Shown here: piece after piece, positions 55,260 through 64,000 of the stretch
Layout: each line of letters begins with the position of its first letter
Numbering within the stretch: position 1 is the first letter of the stretch
From: an uncultured Flavobacteriales bacterium
Lineage (GTDB): Bacteria; Bacteroidota; Bacteroidia; Flavobacteriales_D; Parvicellaceae
DNA length: 64,000 bases
Reading direction: 5' to 3'
Assembly: GCA_943788115.1 (NCBI GenBank)
Contig: CALSPA010000004.1
Span: 1 to 64,000 of the forward strand
Program-made: the position numbers and the translations under genes
The notes under the pieces: model-generated
Databases searched by the model: none
Told to the model about the DNA's origin: nothing
What the model saw: the letters and a program-made list of their open reading frames with translations, nothing else

Positions 55260-57677
55260 ATGGTAAGATCTATTTTTAGCATAGTTGTATTGCTTGCGCC
55301 TTTTATTTTTTATAGTCAAGAAATAAAGGTTGTTAATGAATATTATGAACCTTTAGAAGGTGTTGAAATTTATTCTCCAAATAAATTAAATTCCATTAAA
55401 ACTTCATATAAAGGTGTTGCCTCTCTTGAAGAATTCACTTCAAAAGATACTATTGTATTTTTTAAAGCTGGGTATAATTTCTATACAACTAATTTAAATA
55501 ATTTGTTAATTAATGGTTATTGGGTTACGCTATCACTTTCTGAGTTCACACTCCCCTCTTTTGTGGCCTCAACTTTAAGAGAGAAAAAAATTCTTCTTTC
55601 CGATCAGGCTTTAAATAAAGAAACTATTTCAGAGGAGGTTCTAATTGAAAGTAATGCTCAAACTAGTGCAGATATTTTAAAACAATCTTCTGGAATAACA
55701 ATACAAAAAAGTCAGGGTGGTGGAGGTAGCCCAATCATTAGAGGTTTTGAAGCAAACAGAGTTCTATTGGTTGTTGATGGCGTTAGAATGAACAATGCTA
55801 TTTACAGAAGTGGTCATCTTCAAAACAGCATTACCCTTGATAATAATATTCTAAGCCAAGTAGATATAAAATACGGGCCTAGCTCAGTCATTTATGGAAG
55901 CGATGCCATTGGTGGAGTTATTCATTATCAGACTAAAGACCCAATAGTCACTAATGCAGATTCAATGTCTTTTAATGGCTCGTTCCTTGGGCGAATCAAC
56001 TCATCAAACAATGAGCTTACTAACCATGTTGATTTTTCATTAGGAAACAAAAAATTTGGGAGCCTTAGCTCATTTTCTTATAGCCATTTTAGCGACTTAA
56101 AAATGGGAGAAAATAGACTTCATGGATACGATGACTGGGGTTATAGAAATTTTTATGTGCAGACTGATAATAATGGCAATGATTCAATGGTGGTAAATTC
56201 AGATTCCTCATTGCAAGTTGGCACTGGTTTTAGTCAATATCATTTTTTGCAAAAATTTGTTTTCAAGATGAATGAAAATGCCTTGTTTAAATTAAATACT
56301 CAATATAGCAGCTCATCTGATATTAATCGCTATGATCGTCTTAATAACATTAATACCATTGGAATAGCCGAATACAGTGAATGGAATTATGGTCCTCAAA
56401 ATAGATTTCTAACTTCTTTTACTTCTGAACTCTCTAATTACAATGTGTTTTATGATCGTGCAATAATAATTGGTTCTTATCAAAAGATAGATGAAGACCG
56501 ATACTCTCGCCCTTTTTCTTCCATAGAAAGAAGTGTTCGAAAGGAAGATGTTTTTATTTATGCTTTAAATCTTGATTTTGTAAAGGCTGTTGATTCTGCT
56601 AGTAGGCTATTTTATGGGGGAGAATTCACTCATAATAATGTCATTAGCAATGCTTATAAAGAAAATATAACCTCATATGAAAAAAGCTTTGAGACAACAA
56701 GATATCCAGACGGTGGCAGTAGCATGACCAGTGGAGCAATATACATTAACTATCAAAAAAAAATGAACTCCTTTCTTGTGCAGGCTGGATTAAGGTATAA
56801 TTATGTTTTATTAAATGCCAAATTCAAAGACACCTCACTTATTAAGTTACCTTTTAATAATATAAATAGTGATAATGGTTCTTTAAATGGGAGCCTGAGC
56901 CTATCATACACACCCTCTAAGCAAACAAGCATTCATGCTTCATTAAGTAGCGGATTTAGGTCACCAAATATTGATGATTTTGGAAAGGTCTTTAAAAAAG
57001 ATACCTATGTTGTTGTGCCAAATAATGAATTGAACCCTGAGCAAGTATACAATGCTGAAATTGGTTTTGTTAAAATTATTAATAACAAAAAAGCTTCAAA
57101 ACTATTGGTCATAAAAAGTGTTATATATGGGGCCTACTTAGACAATGCAATTGTTAGGGCAGACCACAGTCTAAATGGAAATGATTCCATTCTTTTTGAT
57201 GGTTTGCTTTGTAAAATACGAACAAATATAAATTCAGAGAGTGCTTTTGTATATGGGGCTACTGGTGAACTTAAAATACAATTCAACAAATTTCTTTCTT
57301 TTTCTTCTTCACTTAATTATACTCTTGGTGGTATTCAGAATTCAAGTGAATCTTTTGGTCACATTCCTCCCATTTTTGGAAGAAGTAAATTAGTTTTTGA
57401 AAGAAAAAAATGGGATCTAGAATTTTTCTCTGAATATAACGGATGGAAAAATGTTGCTGAATATAGCTCTGGAAGTGTTGACAACTTAGCTGAGGCTACC
57501 ATTGATGGAACTCCCCCTTGGTACACATTAAATTTAAGAATGGGCATTGAATTGCATCAACTTGCTCAAATTCAAATAGGTGCATACAATTTAATGGATG
57601 TTCACTATAAAAGTTTTTCATCTGGAATTAGCGCACCGGGAAGAAGCTTTATGATTTCAATTAGATCAGTGTTTTAA
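55260..57677 (+). CDS. TonB-dependent outer-membrane receptor
   Basis: 805 residues: signal peptide (to FYSQ), a short carboxypeptidase-regulatory-like N-terminal domain (YEPLEGVEIYSPNKLNSIKT), a plug with SADILKQSSGITIQKSQGGGGSPIIRGFEANRVLLVVDGVRMNNAIYRSG shortened here to key parts VLLVVDGVRMN and YGPSSVIYGSDAIGGV, and a barrel ending MISIRSVF. The large size and plug identify an active importer, perhaps for siderophores, vitamin B12 or a metal chelate; the substrate is not visible. Convergent with the Lrp gene, overlapping it by four bases. Confidence 0.93.
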   Translation: MVRSIFSIVVLLAPFIFYSQEIKVVNEYYEPLEGVEIYSPNKLNSIKTSYKGVASLEEFTSKDTIVFFKAGYNFYTTNLNNLLINGYWVTLSLSEFTLPSFVASTLREKKILLSDQALNKETISEEVLIESNAQTSADILKQSSGITIQKSQGGGGSPIIRGFEANRVLLVVDGVRMNNAIYRSGHLQNSITLDNNILSQVDIKYGPSSVIYGSDAIGGVIHYQTKDPIVTNADSMSFNGSFLGRINSSNNELTNHVDFSLGNKKFGSLSSFSYSHFSDLKMGENRLHGYDDWGYRNFYVQTDNNGNDSMVVNSDSSLQVGTGFSQYHFLQKFVFKMNENALFKLNTQYSSSSDINRYDRLNNINTIGIAEYSEWNYGPQNRFLTSFTSELSNYNVFYDRAIIIGSYQKIDEDRYSRPFSSIERSVRKEDVFIYALNLDFVKAVDSASRLFYGGEFTHNNVISNAYKENITSYEKSFETTRYPDGGSSMTSGAIYINYQKKMNSFLVQAGLRYNYVLLNAKFKDTSLIKLPFNNINSDNGSLNGSLSLSYTPSKQTSIHASLSSGFRSPNIDDFGKVFKKDTYVVVPNNELNPEQVYNAEIGFVKIINNKKASKLLVIKSVIYGAYLDNAIVRADHSLNGNDSILFDGLLCKIRTNINSESAFVYGATGELKIQFNKFLSFSSSLNYTLGGIQNSSESFGHIPPIFGRSKLVFERKKWDLEFFSEYNGWKNVAEYSSGSVDNLAEATIDGTPPWYTLNLRMGIELHQLAQIQIGAYNLMDVHYKSFSSGISAPGRSFMISIRSVF

Positions 57678-58159
57678 CTGATTTTCAAGCCAACATTATA
57701 GTCTAAGGGCATAACTGGAGAATCTTTTTGTGTAGATAAAACAACTGTCGTTTGCATCTGTCCAATTTCTTCAATTGAACCCAGTTTTTGTGCAATAATT
57801 CTATCAAAAGCAGGGATGTCTTTAACTACAATTCTTAATTGATAATCAAAATTTCCTGTTAGCTGCAAACATTCAACAATTTCATCAATTGCTAATATTT
57901 CATCCAAAAAGTTTTTTACAGAACCGCTACTTTGTCTTAGCATTGAAACTTGAACAAGCGCCATAAAACCTAAGCCAACTTTAGAAGTGTCTACTTTTGC
58001 ATGATAACTGGAAATAAACCCTTGCTTTTCTAATTTTTGAACCCTTCCCAATGTTGGAGCAGCAGAGAGTCCTATTTTTTTACTCAATTCAATATTGGTG
58101 ATTTTACTATTCTCCTGCAAGACCTTAAGTATCTTTAAATCAATAACATCGAGTTTCAT
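57674..58159 (-). CDS. Lrp/AsnC family transcriptional regulator
   Basis: 161 residues: N-terminal helix-turn-helix (LDVIDLKILKVLQENSKITNIELSKKIGLS) and a C-terminal RAM/ligand-binding domain (VKNFLDEILAIDEIVECLQLTGNFDYQLRIVVKD). Such regulators respond to amino acids and act as octamers. The neighbouring cyclase gene, 67 bases upstream, is a candidate target. It overlaps the TonB receptor stop by four bases on the opposite strand. Confidence 0.9.
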   Translation of the reverse strand: MKLDVIDLKILKVLQENSKITNIELSKKIGLSAAPTLGRVQKLEKQGFISSYHAKVDTSKVGLGFMALVQVSMLRQSSGSVKNFLDEILAIDEIVECLQLTGNFDYQLRIVVKDIPAFDRIIAQKLGSIEEIGQMQTTVVLSTQKDSPVMPLDYNVGLKIS

Positions 58160-58226
58160 ATTAGAATATTTTTTTTAAACTATTAATTTGGAATAAATTT
58201 ATACTTTTTTAGTTAAATATAAAATT

Positions 58227-58994
58227 TTATTTTGATAATTTATATAAAATTGGTCGCGAAGGACTTGCGTCATTAACAATGTTGGCAACACTAAGGTTTA
58301 GCAAAAAGAGACCATCATTAATTAAATCACCTACAGAAATTAGTTCTGTAATCGTTCTTTTAAGGTCTATTTCTTGAGGATAATTCCAAAACGCACGATG
58401 AGAAACAAGTGCTCCGCCATCTTGTTCTCTATCTACAGAAGGAAGGTCTATTAGTAGGTGTTTAATTCCCAAATTTCTAATGTATTTTGCAGCCGATTTA
58501 GAAAGGTATGGCCAATTTGTATTATTGTAATCTTTGGTTTGCTTTTGCTCATTAGGAAGGGTTCTTATTATAAGAGCTTCAACACCATTTAAAATTTCAC
58601 CCTCTAACTGAGCTTTTGTAATTTGATAATCTCCCTTTTTCTCCCATTCAGATAAATCATCTATCAATAGTACAGGATTTACAGTAATGAGTTGGGCTAT
58701 AAAATGATTTTTCTCTAATACATTGTTAACGGAATATACTTTTTCACTTATATGGCCGACACTCTCTGTGTGTGTGCAATTACCGTGTGGATTAAAAAAA
58801 ATATTTCTAAAATTCACATCCCCACCATCTTTAACACTACCAATAAATCGGTCATTTATAACAGGTGATATATTCATTTTAGAAACAAACCATGCAACTG
58901 CAGAATCTTCAGTGTTGGTTGGTATTGAAATATCAATTGGGTTAGTCATGTCAGCGGCTAATTCCTGCTCATTAAACTTTACGATAGTTTTCAT
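58227..58994 (-). CDS. Cyclase-family hydrolase (kynurenine-formamidase type)
   Basis: 255 residues. Metal-binding HGNCTHTESVGH (His70, His75, Glu77, His81) replaces the usual HxGTHxDxPxH, the form found in Bacteroidota members of the cyclase family. The fold is a swivelling beta/alpha/beta barrel that binds divalent metal; kynurenine formamidase and isatin hydrolase belong here. It overlaps hemW by four bases in the same operon. The natural substrate is unknown. Confidence 0.8.
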   Translation of the reverse strand: MKTIVKFNEQELAADMTNPIDISIPTNTEDSAVAWFVSKMNISPVINDRFIGSVKDGGDVNFRNIFFNPHGNCTHTESVGHISEKVYSVNNVLEKNHFIAQLITVNPVLLIDDLSEWEKKGDYQITKAQLEGEILNGVEALIIRTLPNEQKQTKDYNNTNWPYLSKSAAKYIRNLGIKHLLIDLPSVDREQDGGALVSHRAFWNYPQEIDLKRTITELISVGDLINDGLFLLNLSVANIVNDASPSRPILYKLSK

Positions 58995-60124
58995 TCTGGC
59001 AAGATAAACAATTCTCTAGCAATATAATCAGCTAAAATTCTACTTTTAGAATCAACCAATAACTTGTTTTTATTTTGTTTTATCAAGTCCTTTTTCTTAA
59101 ATAAATCAACCTGTTTATTAAAATCTTGATACTGGTTATCGTTTAACAACGATTTAATTTTTTTTAAAGAAACTCCTAAGTCAGATCGCAAACCCAGTAA
59201 AATAATTTCATTTGCCATTTCAAATTTAGCTAATGTCTCTCTTTCAAAATAATCGACATTGTCAACTAAGCCCTCAATGTATTTCTTATTGTTAGAGACA
59301 TTCCATCTTCTAATGTTTTCTCCATCATAAGAATGTGCTGAAGGGCCAATCCCTAAATATGCAATTGAAGACCAATAAGAAGAGTTGTGTTTAGATTCAA
59401 AACCTTTTAAAGAAAAATTTGAAACCTCATATTGATTGAAACCTGATTTAGCTAAATTTTCTATCAGCTGTTGGTATTGATCTGAACAAACTTCTTGGTT
59501 AGGCATTAAATATTTCCCTTTTGAAACATCATTATGTAAACTAGTGTGTTTCTCTTTTGTCAAATTATATGATGAAATATGTTGAACATTTAATTGTATT
59601 GCTTTTTCTATATCTGATTTCCAGTTTCTATTCAAAAATAAAGGAACACCATAAATTAAATCAATACTTATGTTTTTGAAACCAATTTTTTGAGCCAAAT
59701 CAATACACGCAATTGCCTTGTTGGCTGTATGGGCTCTATTCATCCATTTTAAAACGGAGTTGTCAAAAGATTGAATCCCAATACTTAACCTATTAACCCC
59801 TGATTCTTTTAACTCATTCAATTTTTTCTCAGATAAATCTTCTGGGTTACACTCAAAAGTTATTTCAACATCATTTGCAATTGAATAGTTTTTTTTGATT
59901 TGATTTAAAATAGAAACGAGTTCATTTTTAGATAAAACACTTGGGGTGCCTCCTCCAAAGTAGATAGTTTTAACATCGCCCAACAATTCATGATTTCGGA
60001 TCTCTAGCTCTTTGTTTATACAGTCAAGAAGTTGATTCTTTACTTTAAAAGATGTGCTAAAATGAAAATCACAATAATTGCAAGCTTTTTCACAAAACGG
60101 AATATGCAAATAAATACCAAACAT
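58991..60124 (-). CDS. hemW: Radical SAM haem chaperone HemW
   Basis: 377 residues: a CxxxCxYC cluster site (Cys11, Cys15, Cys18, the last in NYC), followed by the radical SAM core (VKTIYFGGGTPSVLSKNEL, IDLIYGVPLF) and the C-terminal HemW domain (FEMANEIILLGLRSDLGVSL). The first residues HIPFCEKACNYC fit HemW, which hands haem to respiratory enzymes, and not the oxygen-independent oxidase HemN. The stop overlaps the start of the cyclase gene by four bases. Confidence 0.92.
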   Translation of the reverse strand: MFGIYLHIPFCEKACNYCDFHFSTSFKVKNQLLDCINKELEIRNHELLGDVKTIYFGGGTPSVLSKNELVSILNQIKKNYSIANDVEITFECNPEDLSEKKLNELKESGVNRLSIGIQSFDNSVLKWMNRAHTANKAIACIDLAQKIGFKNISIDLIYGVPLFLNRNWKSDIEKAIQLNVQHISSYNLTKEKHTSLHNDVSKGKYLMPNQEVCSDQYQQLIENLAKSGFNQYEVSNFSLKGFESKHNSSYWSSIAYLGIGPSAHSYDGENIRRWNVSNNKKYIEGLVDNVDYFERETLAKFEMANEIILLGLRSDLGVSLKKIKSLLNDNQYQDFNKQVDLFKKKDLIKQNKNKLLVDSKSRILADYIARELFILPE

Positions 60125-60137
60125 TTGTACTTAGAAA

Positions 60138-62798
60138 TTACCTTATATACTTAAGAACATTTTCATCCGTTTCTTCTTCTCTAAGCTCTTTTAAAAGAGC
60201 TTCAATAGCTGCAGCTCTATTGTTTTCTGAATTCAATTTATTTTCAATTGCAGTTACCTCCCCTAATTTTCCGTTATTTTTTAATTCATCAATTTCCAAC
60301 TGTAATTCATTCGCCATATTTTCATGTTTAGTTTGGATTGCAGAAAGAATTTGATAGCCAGAAAGTTTTAAATACCAAGGGTTACCGTTTCTTGCAACTT
60401 GCTCAAAAACAACTAGTGATTCATCGATTATCTTGTTGTTTTGTCTAATGACATAACTGAGATAGTGTTGCAAAAATCCATATTTATTAAACCCCGTTAA
60501 TTCATTAACTGTATTTAAAAAGAATTGATGCTGCTTTTCGTCACCATAATCAGCATATACGGCTGCTACAGTTTGATTAATTGTAGCATTTTCTGATTTT
60601 TCAAACTTTTTAGCTAAGTCTAACCCTCTTTCAGGGTTTTTAGCTACAACTGCTTTCAAAACTTCGCTAATAACTTTAAAAGATGAGTCATTTAATGCCG
60701 CATTAAAAACATCACCTATGTCATCATTATATGGAAAATATTTAGCTAAAGCTTTTATCGCTGCAGCCCTCACTTTTGGGTGGGTATCTTTAATTGCTAA
60801 GGAAAATAAAAGGTTTTTTACTCTTTCTGGGTGTGTCTTTACAGCATTTTCAAGTTTGCCAATTGCCATGTATTTTATGTTCCAAAAAGAGTGCTGCATA
60901 TTGTTAATAATTGCACTTATAGCAGCAGAATCCTTGCTTTTACCAAGCTGATCAAAAGCTTCTTTTTTATCTAGCCAAAGTGGTGCGTGATTTAATTGAT
61001 AAATCCACTGTGCAAGATCTTTTCTATCTTTCTTTTTACAAAGCAATGATTTATGAGCATCTACATTCACTAAAAGCGGTGTTTGTGCTAACGGAATATT
61101 TATGGTGTCCCATTTTTTTGAGCTCCAGTATTGCTGTGTTTTAATCCCTGAGTTTGTATAAACATCAATATAAATTGGTAAGCTGTATAAGGGCCATTTT
61201 TTGGTGTCTTGTTTCTGGTGAATCATCACCTGAAGCAACTCATTTTCTTTAGAGTAGAGCTGATTAATCTCTAAAATTGGATGCCCTTTTGCAAAAAACC
61301 ATTGGTTAAAAAACCAATTTAAATCCAATCCAGAAACCTCCTCAAATGCAATTCTTAAATCATGTGCTTCAGCTGTTTTAAAAGCGTGTTTATTTAAGTA
61401 TATTTTTAAACCATCAAAAAAAGCTTCATCTCCAATATAATCTCTAAGCATATTTAGAATACGACCACCTTTATTGTAAGAGTGACCATCAAACATGTCT
61501 TCTTTATCGTTGTAATCAAAACGTATTAAATCTTTGTATCCAGATTGTTGAGCAGACAAAAAATAGCCCTCCATTTCTTGAAAAGCATTCATGTCTGCCT
61601 CCATTTTTCCATACTCAAACTCATCCCATAAATACTGGCTATAATTTGCAAAAGATTCGTTAAGAGGGAGGTTAGACCAGCTTTCACAAGTTACTAAATC
61701 ACCAAACCAATGATGAAACAACTCATGAGCAATAATAGACTCATTGCCACCATCAATAATTTCTCTTTTAGTTTGATGAAGAAAGTCTCCGTGTATTGTT
61801 GCAGTTGTGTTTTCCATAGCTCCGGAAACATAGTCCTGGACAACAACTTGATCGTATTTTACCCAAGGATACTCTACACCTAATAAATCTGAAAAGTGAC
61901 TTAGCATTTTAGGAGTTTTTCCAAATATTGCTTTGGCATGTTCTTCATATGCTGGGTCAACATAATAATTAACCTCCATTAATTCACCATTACTTTTTTC
62001 CCAGCTGTCCTTTACAATTGCAAACTCGCCTATAGCCATCATAAATAAATAAGGAGAGTGTGGCTTATCCATTTTCCAATAATCTGTTCGCTTACCGTCT
62101 TCATTTATAGAAGAAAAAATTAATTCTCCATTTGAAAGGGTTTTAAACCTGTTTTCTACTGTAATATACATTTCTTGAGTTGATTTTTCAACTGGATTAT
62201 CTATAGTTGGAAACCAAACTGAATTAGCTTCTGTTTCTCCCTGAGTCCAAATTTGCTGAGGCTTGTTTTTGTCTTTTTTATCCACATTAATAAAATACAA
62301 CCCCTTTGCCATTGAAATAGCTGAGCTGCCGCCATCTGTTACTTTTTCCGGATTGGCAACATATTTAATTTGTAAGTTCAAAGTGTCGTTTCTTGTAAGA
62401 GTTTTTGGCAATTTAAACTTGATATTTCTACCTGTATTTATGAACTCAACCTCCTGGTTTTCAAATTCTGAAAAAACTACTTTTATACTTTTCACATCCA
62501 TCGCTTTTGCGTCTAACAAAATTGAATCTAAGGAGTAATAATATGGCTTTACAGTTAAAAATGCTTCACCATTCATTTGCTTTTTCGGCCAATTAAAATC
62601 TACTAAAAGCTTAGTGTGAATAATGTCTAGTGCCCTAGATTCAGTTTTTTGGTATAATGGTATTTGCTCTTGAACATTAGAGACTTCTGTTGTTGGCGTT
62701 ACAGGAGAGTTGCTATTTACTGTCTTTAGGGCCGAACAGGAAGAGATAAAAATAAGGGTTGACAATACTATTGGTAAATTTCTGGTATTAAAATTCAT
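60138..62798 (-). CDS. M1-family metallopeptidase lipoprotein with HEAT repeats
   Basis: 886 residues from the ATG at 62798; a frame starting at 62840 adds 14 residues before the signal peptide. Lipobox FISSC (Cys21), GAMEN at 326-330, zinc site HELFH (358-362) with the third ligand Glu381 in NLPLNESFANY. The C-terminal 300 residues contain HEAT-like helical repeats (KYMAIGKLENAVKTHPERV, KVRAAAIKALAKYFPYND). It trims peptides outside the cytoplasm. It is first in the minus-strand operon with hemW, 13 bases before it. Confidence 0.93.
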   Translation of the reverse strand: MNFNTRNLPIVLSTLIFISSCSALKTVNSNSPVTPTTEVSNVQEQIPLYQKTESRALDIIHTKLLVDFNWPKKQMNGEAFLTVKPYYYSLDSILLDAKAMDVKSIKVVFSEFENQEVEFINTGRNIKFKLPKTLTRNDTLNLQIKYVANPEKVTDGGSSAISMAKGLYFINVDKKDKNKPQQIWTQGETEANSVWFPTIDNPVEKSTQEMYITVENRFKTLSNGELIFSSINEDGKRTDYWKMDKPHSPYLFMMAIGEFAIVKDSWEKSNGELMEVNYYVDPAYEEHAKAIFGKTPKMLSHFSDLLGVEYPWVKYDQVVVQDYVSGAMENTTATIHGDFLHQTKREIIDGGNESIIAHELFHHWFGDLVTCESWSNLPLNESFANYSQYLWDEFEYGKMEADMNAFQEMEGYFLSAQQSGYKDLIRFDYNDKEDMFDGHSYNKGGRILNMLRDYIGDEAFFDGLKIYLNKHAFKTAEAHDLRIAFEEVSGLDLNWFFNQWFFAKGHPILEINQLYSKENELLQVMIHQKQDTKKWPLYSLPIYIDVYTNSGIKTQQYWSSKKWDTINIPLAQTPLLVNVDAHKSLLCKKKDRKDLAQWIYQLNHAPLWLDKKEAFDQLGKSKDSAAISAIINNMQHSFWNIKYMAIGKLENAVKTHPERVKNLLFSLAIKDTHPKVRAAAIKALAKYFPYNDDIGDVFNAALNDSSFKVISEVLKAVVAKNPERGLDLAKKFEKSENATINQTVAAVYADYGDEKQHQFFLNTVNELTGFNKYGFLQHYLSYVIRQNNKIIDESLVVFEQVARNGNPWYLKLSGYQILSAIQTKHENMANELQLEIDELKNNGKLGEVTAIENKLNSENNRAAAIEALLKELREEETDENVLKYIR

Positions 62799-62862
62799 TC
62801 TTCTTTTATTTAATTTCTTTTGTTTAACAAATATGCTCAATTGTCACATATAAATGTCTCGA

Positions 62863-62894
62863 TTGTTTCATTTTGTTTGTATATCTTAGCTTTA
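62863..62894 (+). promoter_or_regulatory. Putative promoter TTG-N21-TAGCTTTA
   Basis: TTG at 62863 and a -7-like TAGCTTTA (62887-62894, last base A instead of G) at 21-base spacing, 13 bases before the TTG start at 62907. Only partial match to the Bacteroidota consensus. Confidence 0.35.
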
Positions 62895-62906
62895 TAAATT
62901 TACTTT

Positions 62907-63380
62907 TTGATAAAAGCAATACAAAATAATAAAACAACAGCAATCACAAGTGATCTTCTATCAAGCTATATTGTACTTGAGAAAAAAGGAGACTCTATAA
63001 TTTTTGAAAAAAATGGTGTTAAATACAGCTGTAGATTACTTTTCCACAACATTGAAAACAACTCGGTTACAGTAAAAGTAAATGGACAAAAAATTACAAT
63101 TACCTTAAAGAAAGAAGTCGATTTTATTTTAGAATCTTTTGGTATTAGTGGCAATTCTTCACAGTTTATAAATGAGCTCAAAGCCCCCATGCCTGGCGTG
63201 GTTTTGGATATAAAAGTGACTGTTGGAGATGCACTAAAAAAAGGAGAACCTCTTATAATTCTGGAGGCAATGAAAATGGAAAATGTTCTAAGTGCCCCTG
63301 TAGATTGCACAATTTCTTCTATTGAAGTTCAAAAGAAACAAACAGTAGAGAAAAATACTTTATTAATAAAATTTGAATAA
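62907..63380 (+). CDS. Biotin carboxyl carrier domain protein
   Basis: 157 residues. The C-terminal biotinyl domain holds EAMKMEN with the biotinylated Lys123, preceded by KAPMPGVVLDIKV and followed by VQKKQTVEKNTLLIKF. The first 85 residues form a short beta domain as in the carrier subunits of acyl-CoA carboxylases; the carboxylase and transferase subunits are not in the window. The start must be TTG, since no ATG precedes the biotinyl motif in frame. It is followed by a lipoprotein gene two bases later. Confidence 0.85.
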   Translation: MIKAIQNNKTTAITSDLLSSYIVLEKKGDSIIFEKNGVKYSCRLLFHNIENNSVTVKVNGQKITITLKKEVDFILESFGISGNSSQFINELKAPMPGVVLDIKVTVGDALKKGEPLIILEAMKMENVLSAPVDCTISSIEVQKKQTVEKNTLLIKFE

Positions 63381-63381
63381 G

Positions 63382-64000
63382 ATGAAACATTTATGTATCC
63401 CTGTCTTTTTGCTTGTATTCACTACTTTGATTTCTTGCTCTGAAGATAAAGAGATTAAAGTGGACTCAGAAAACATTGTTGCATCATCTAATGATGTTCC
63501 CGTTAAAAACTACCTATACAACCCTTCAACAACAGCTGTTAAATGGACAGCTTTCAAACAATCTAAAAAGGTTCCTGTTAATGGTAAGTTTGACTCTGTT
63601 TTGGTAAGTGGATTTAACCCATCTAACAAGCTTTCCGAAGCTATAACAGGCGTATCAATGGAGCTCTTCACGTCTTCTACCAATACAAATGACAAGGCCA
63701 GAGATTTAAAAATAGTTAATTCATTCTTTGGAAATTTACTAAATAGCGTTTCTATAAAAGCGACAATTATAAGTGCAAATGGAGATGTTTCTGGTGATGG
63801 TGTTTTACTCATTGATATGAATGGTGTAAAAAAAGAACAACCATATACTTGGAGTGTTGATGATTATGATGAACTTTTCATGAAAACTAATATCAATGTT
63901 TTAGACTGGGGCGGAGAAAGCGCCTTAGCTGCTTTGAATAAAGTTTGTGAAGCTAAACATACTGGGCCTGATGATAAAGAAAGTACTTTATGGCCAGATG
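63382..64000 (+). CDS. YceI-like lipoprotein, C-terminus beyond window edge
   Basis: The frame is open from the ATG at 63382 to the window end, about 206 codons. It has a lipobox (TTLISC, Cys19) followed by TAVKWTAFKQSKKVPVNGKFDSV and a beta-rich region resembling YceI lipid-binding proteins. It starts one base after the biotin-carrier stop, so the two are probably cotranscribed. The missing 3' end prevents a firm family call. Confidence 0.75.
   Translation, partial: MKHLCIPVFLLVFTTLISCSEDKEIKVDSENIVASSNDVPVKNYLYNPSTTAVKWTAFKQSKKVPVNGKFDSVLVSGFNPSNKLSEAITGVSMELFTSSTNTNDKARDLKIVNSFFGNLLNSVSIKATIISANGDVSGDGVLLIDMNGVKKEQPYTWSVDDYDELFMKTNINVLDWGGESALAALNKVCEAKHTGPDDKESTLWPD

Noticed and set aside
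62841-62906. Upstream ATG for the biotin carrier protein
   Set aside because: No in-frame ATG exists between the previous stop and the biotinyl motif, so a TTG start is kept.

Overview
The window is AT-rich DNA from a member of the Bacteroidota, most likely a marine-type Flavobacteriales relative (Crocinitomicaceae/Cryomorphaceae-like). The sequence supports this with many type IX secretion (T9SS) cargo proteins carrying type A or type B C-terminal sorting domains, a PorP/SprF-family protein, Bacteroidota-type -7 boxes (TAnnTTTG), an atpBEFHAG operon without atpDC, and few Shine-Dalgarno sequences. I saw no tRNA, rRNA, insertion sequence, prophage or CRISPR array.

Layout. 1-8007: a minus-strand run of small exported proteins: MORN-repeat lipoproteins, an FKBP isomerase, a beta-barrel protein, a thioredoxin-like lipoprotein, a DUF4126 membrane protein and T9SS proteins including a CotH-family protein. 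Most carry the same ~27-bp leader next to the start codon, and several share a signal-peptide segment although their mature domains are unrelated. 8253-8551: two tiny overlapping membrane-protein genes not normally called. 8579-23507: large secreted proteins: a PKD/type B adhesin, a type A secreted protein, a lysyl-endopeptidase-like protease, and a very large collagen-like protein paired with a small T9SS protein. 23694-33040: signalling and envelope genes, including a TPR-PAS-SpoIIE phosphatase, alkaline phosphatase, a YgjP-like protease, and a CxxCH / beta-barrel / YceI group. 33049-47808: an ABC exporter, an SprF-type B cargo pair, a hybrid histidine kinase with a LytTR regulator, a glycosyltransferase, a two-subunit CoA transferase and PBP1A. 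48037-53026: the F0F1 ATP synthase operon. 53093-64000: an NtrY-like kinase, RecO, a TonB-dependent receptor, an Lrp regulator, a cyclase-family protein, HemW, an M1 peptidase with HEAT repeats, a biotin carrier protein and the start of a YceI-like lipoprotein.

Sequence quality. Three genes (the protease at its 3' end, the collagen-like gene and atpA) are each broken by a dense cluster of compensating 1-2 base indels, confined to 14.91-15.38, 19.00-19.84 and 50.68-51.49 kb, while flanking coding sequence is clean. I read these as consensus errors rather than decay: in each case the net indel count restores the frame exactly.

Most unusual features: the repeated palindromic leader with reuse of one signal-peptide segment on different proteins in 0-6.5 kb; a perfect 16-bp inverted repeat covering two divergent start codons; a four-cysteine insert in PBP1A; and a perfect 15-bp hairpin between atpE and atpF.
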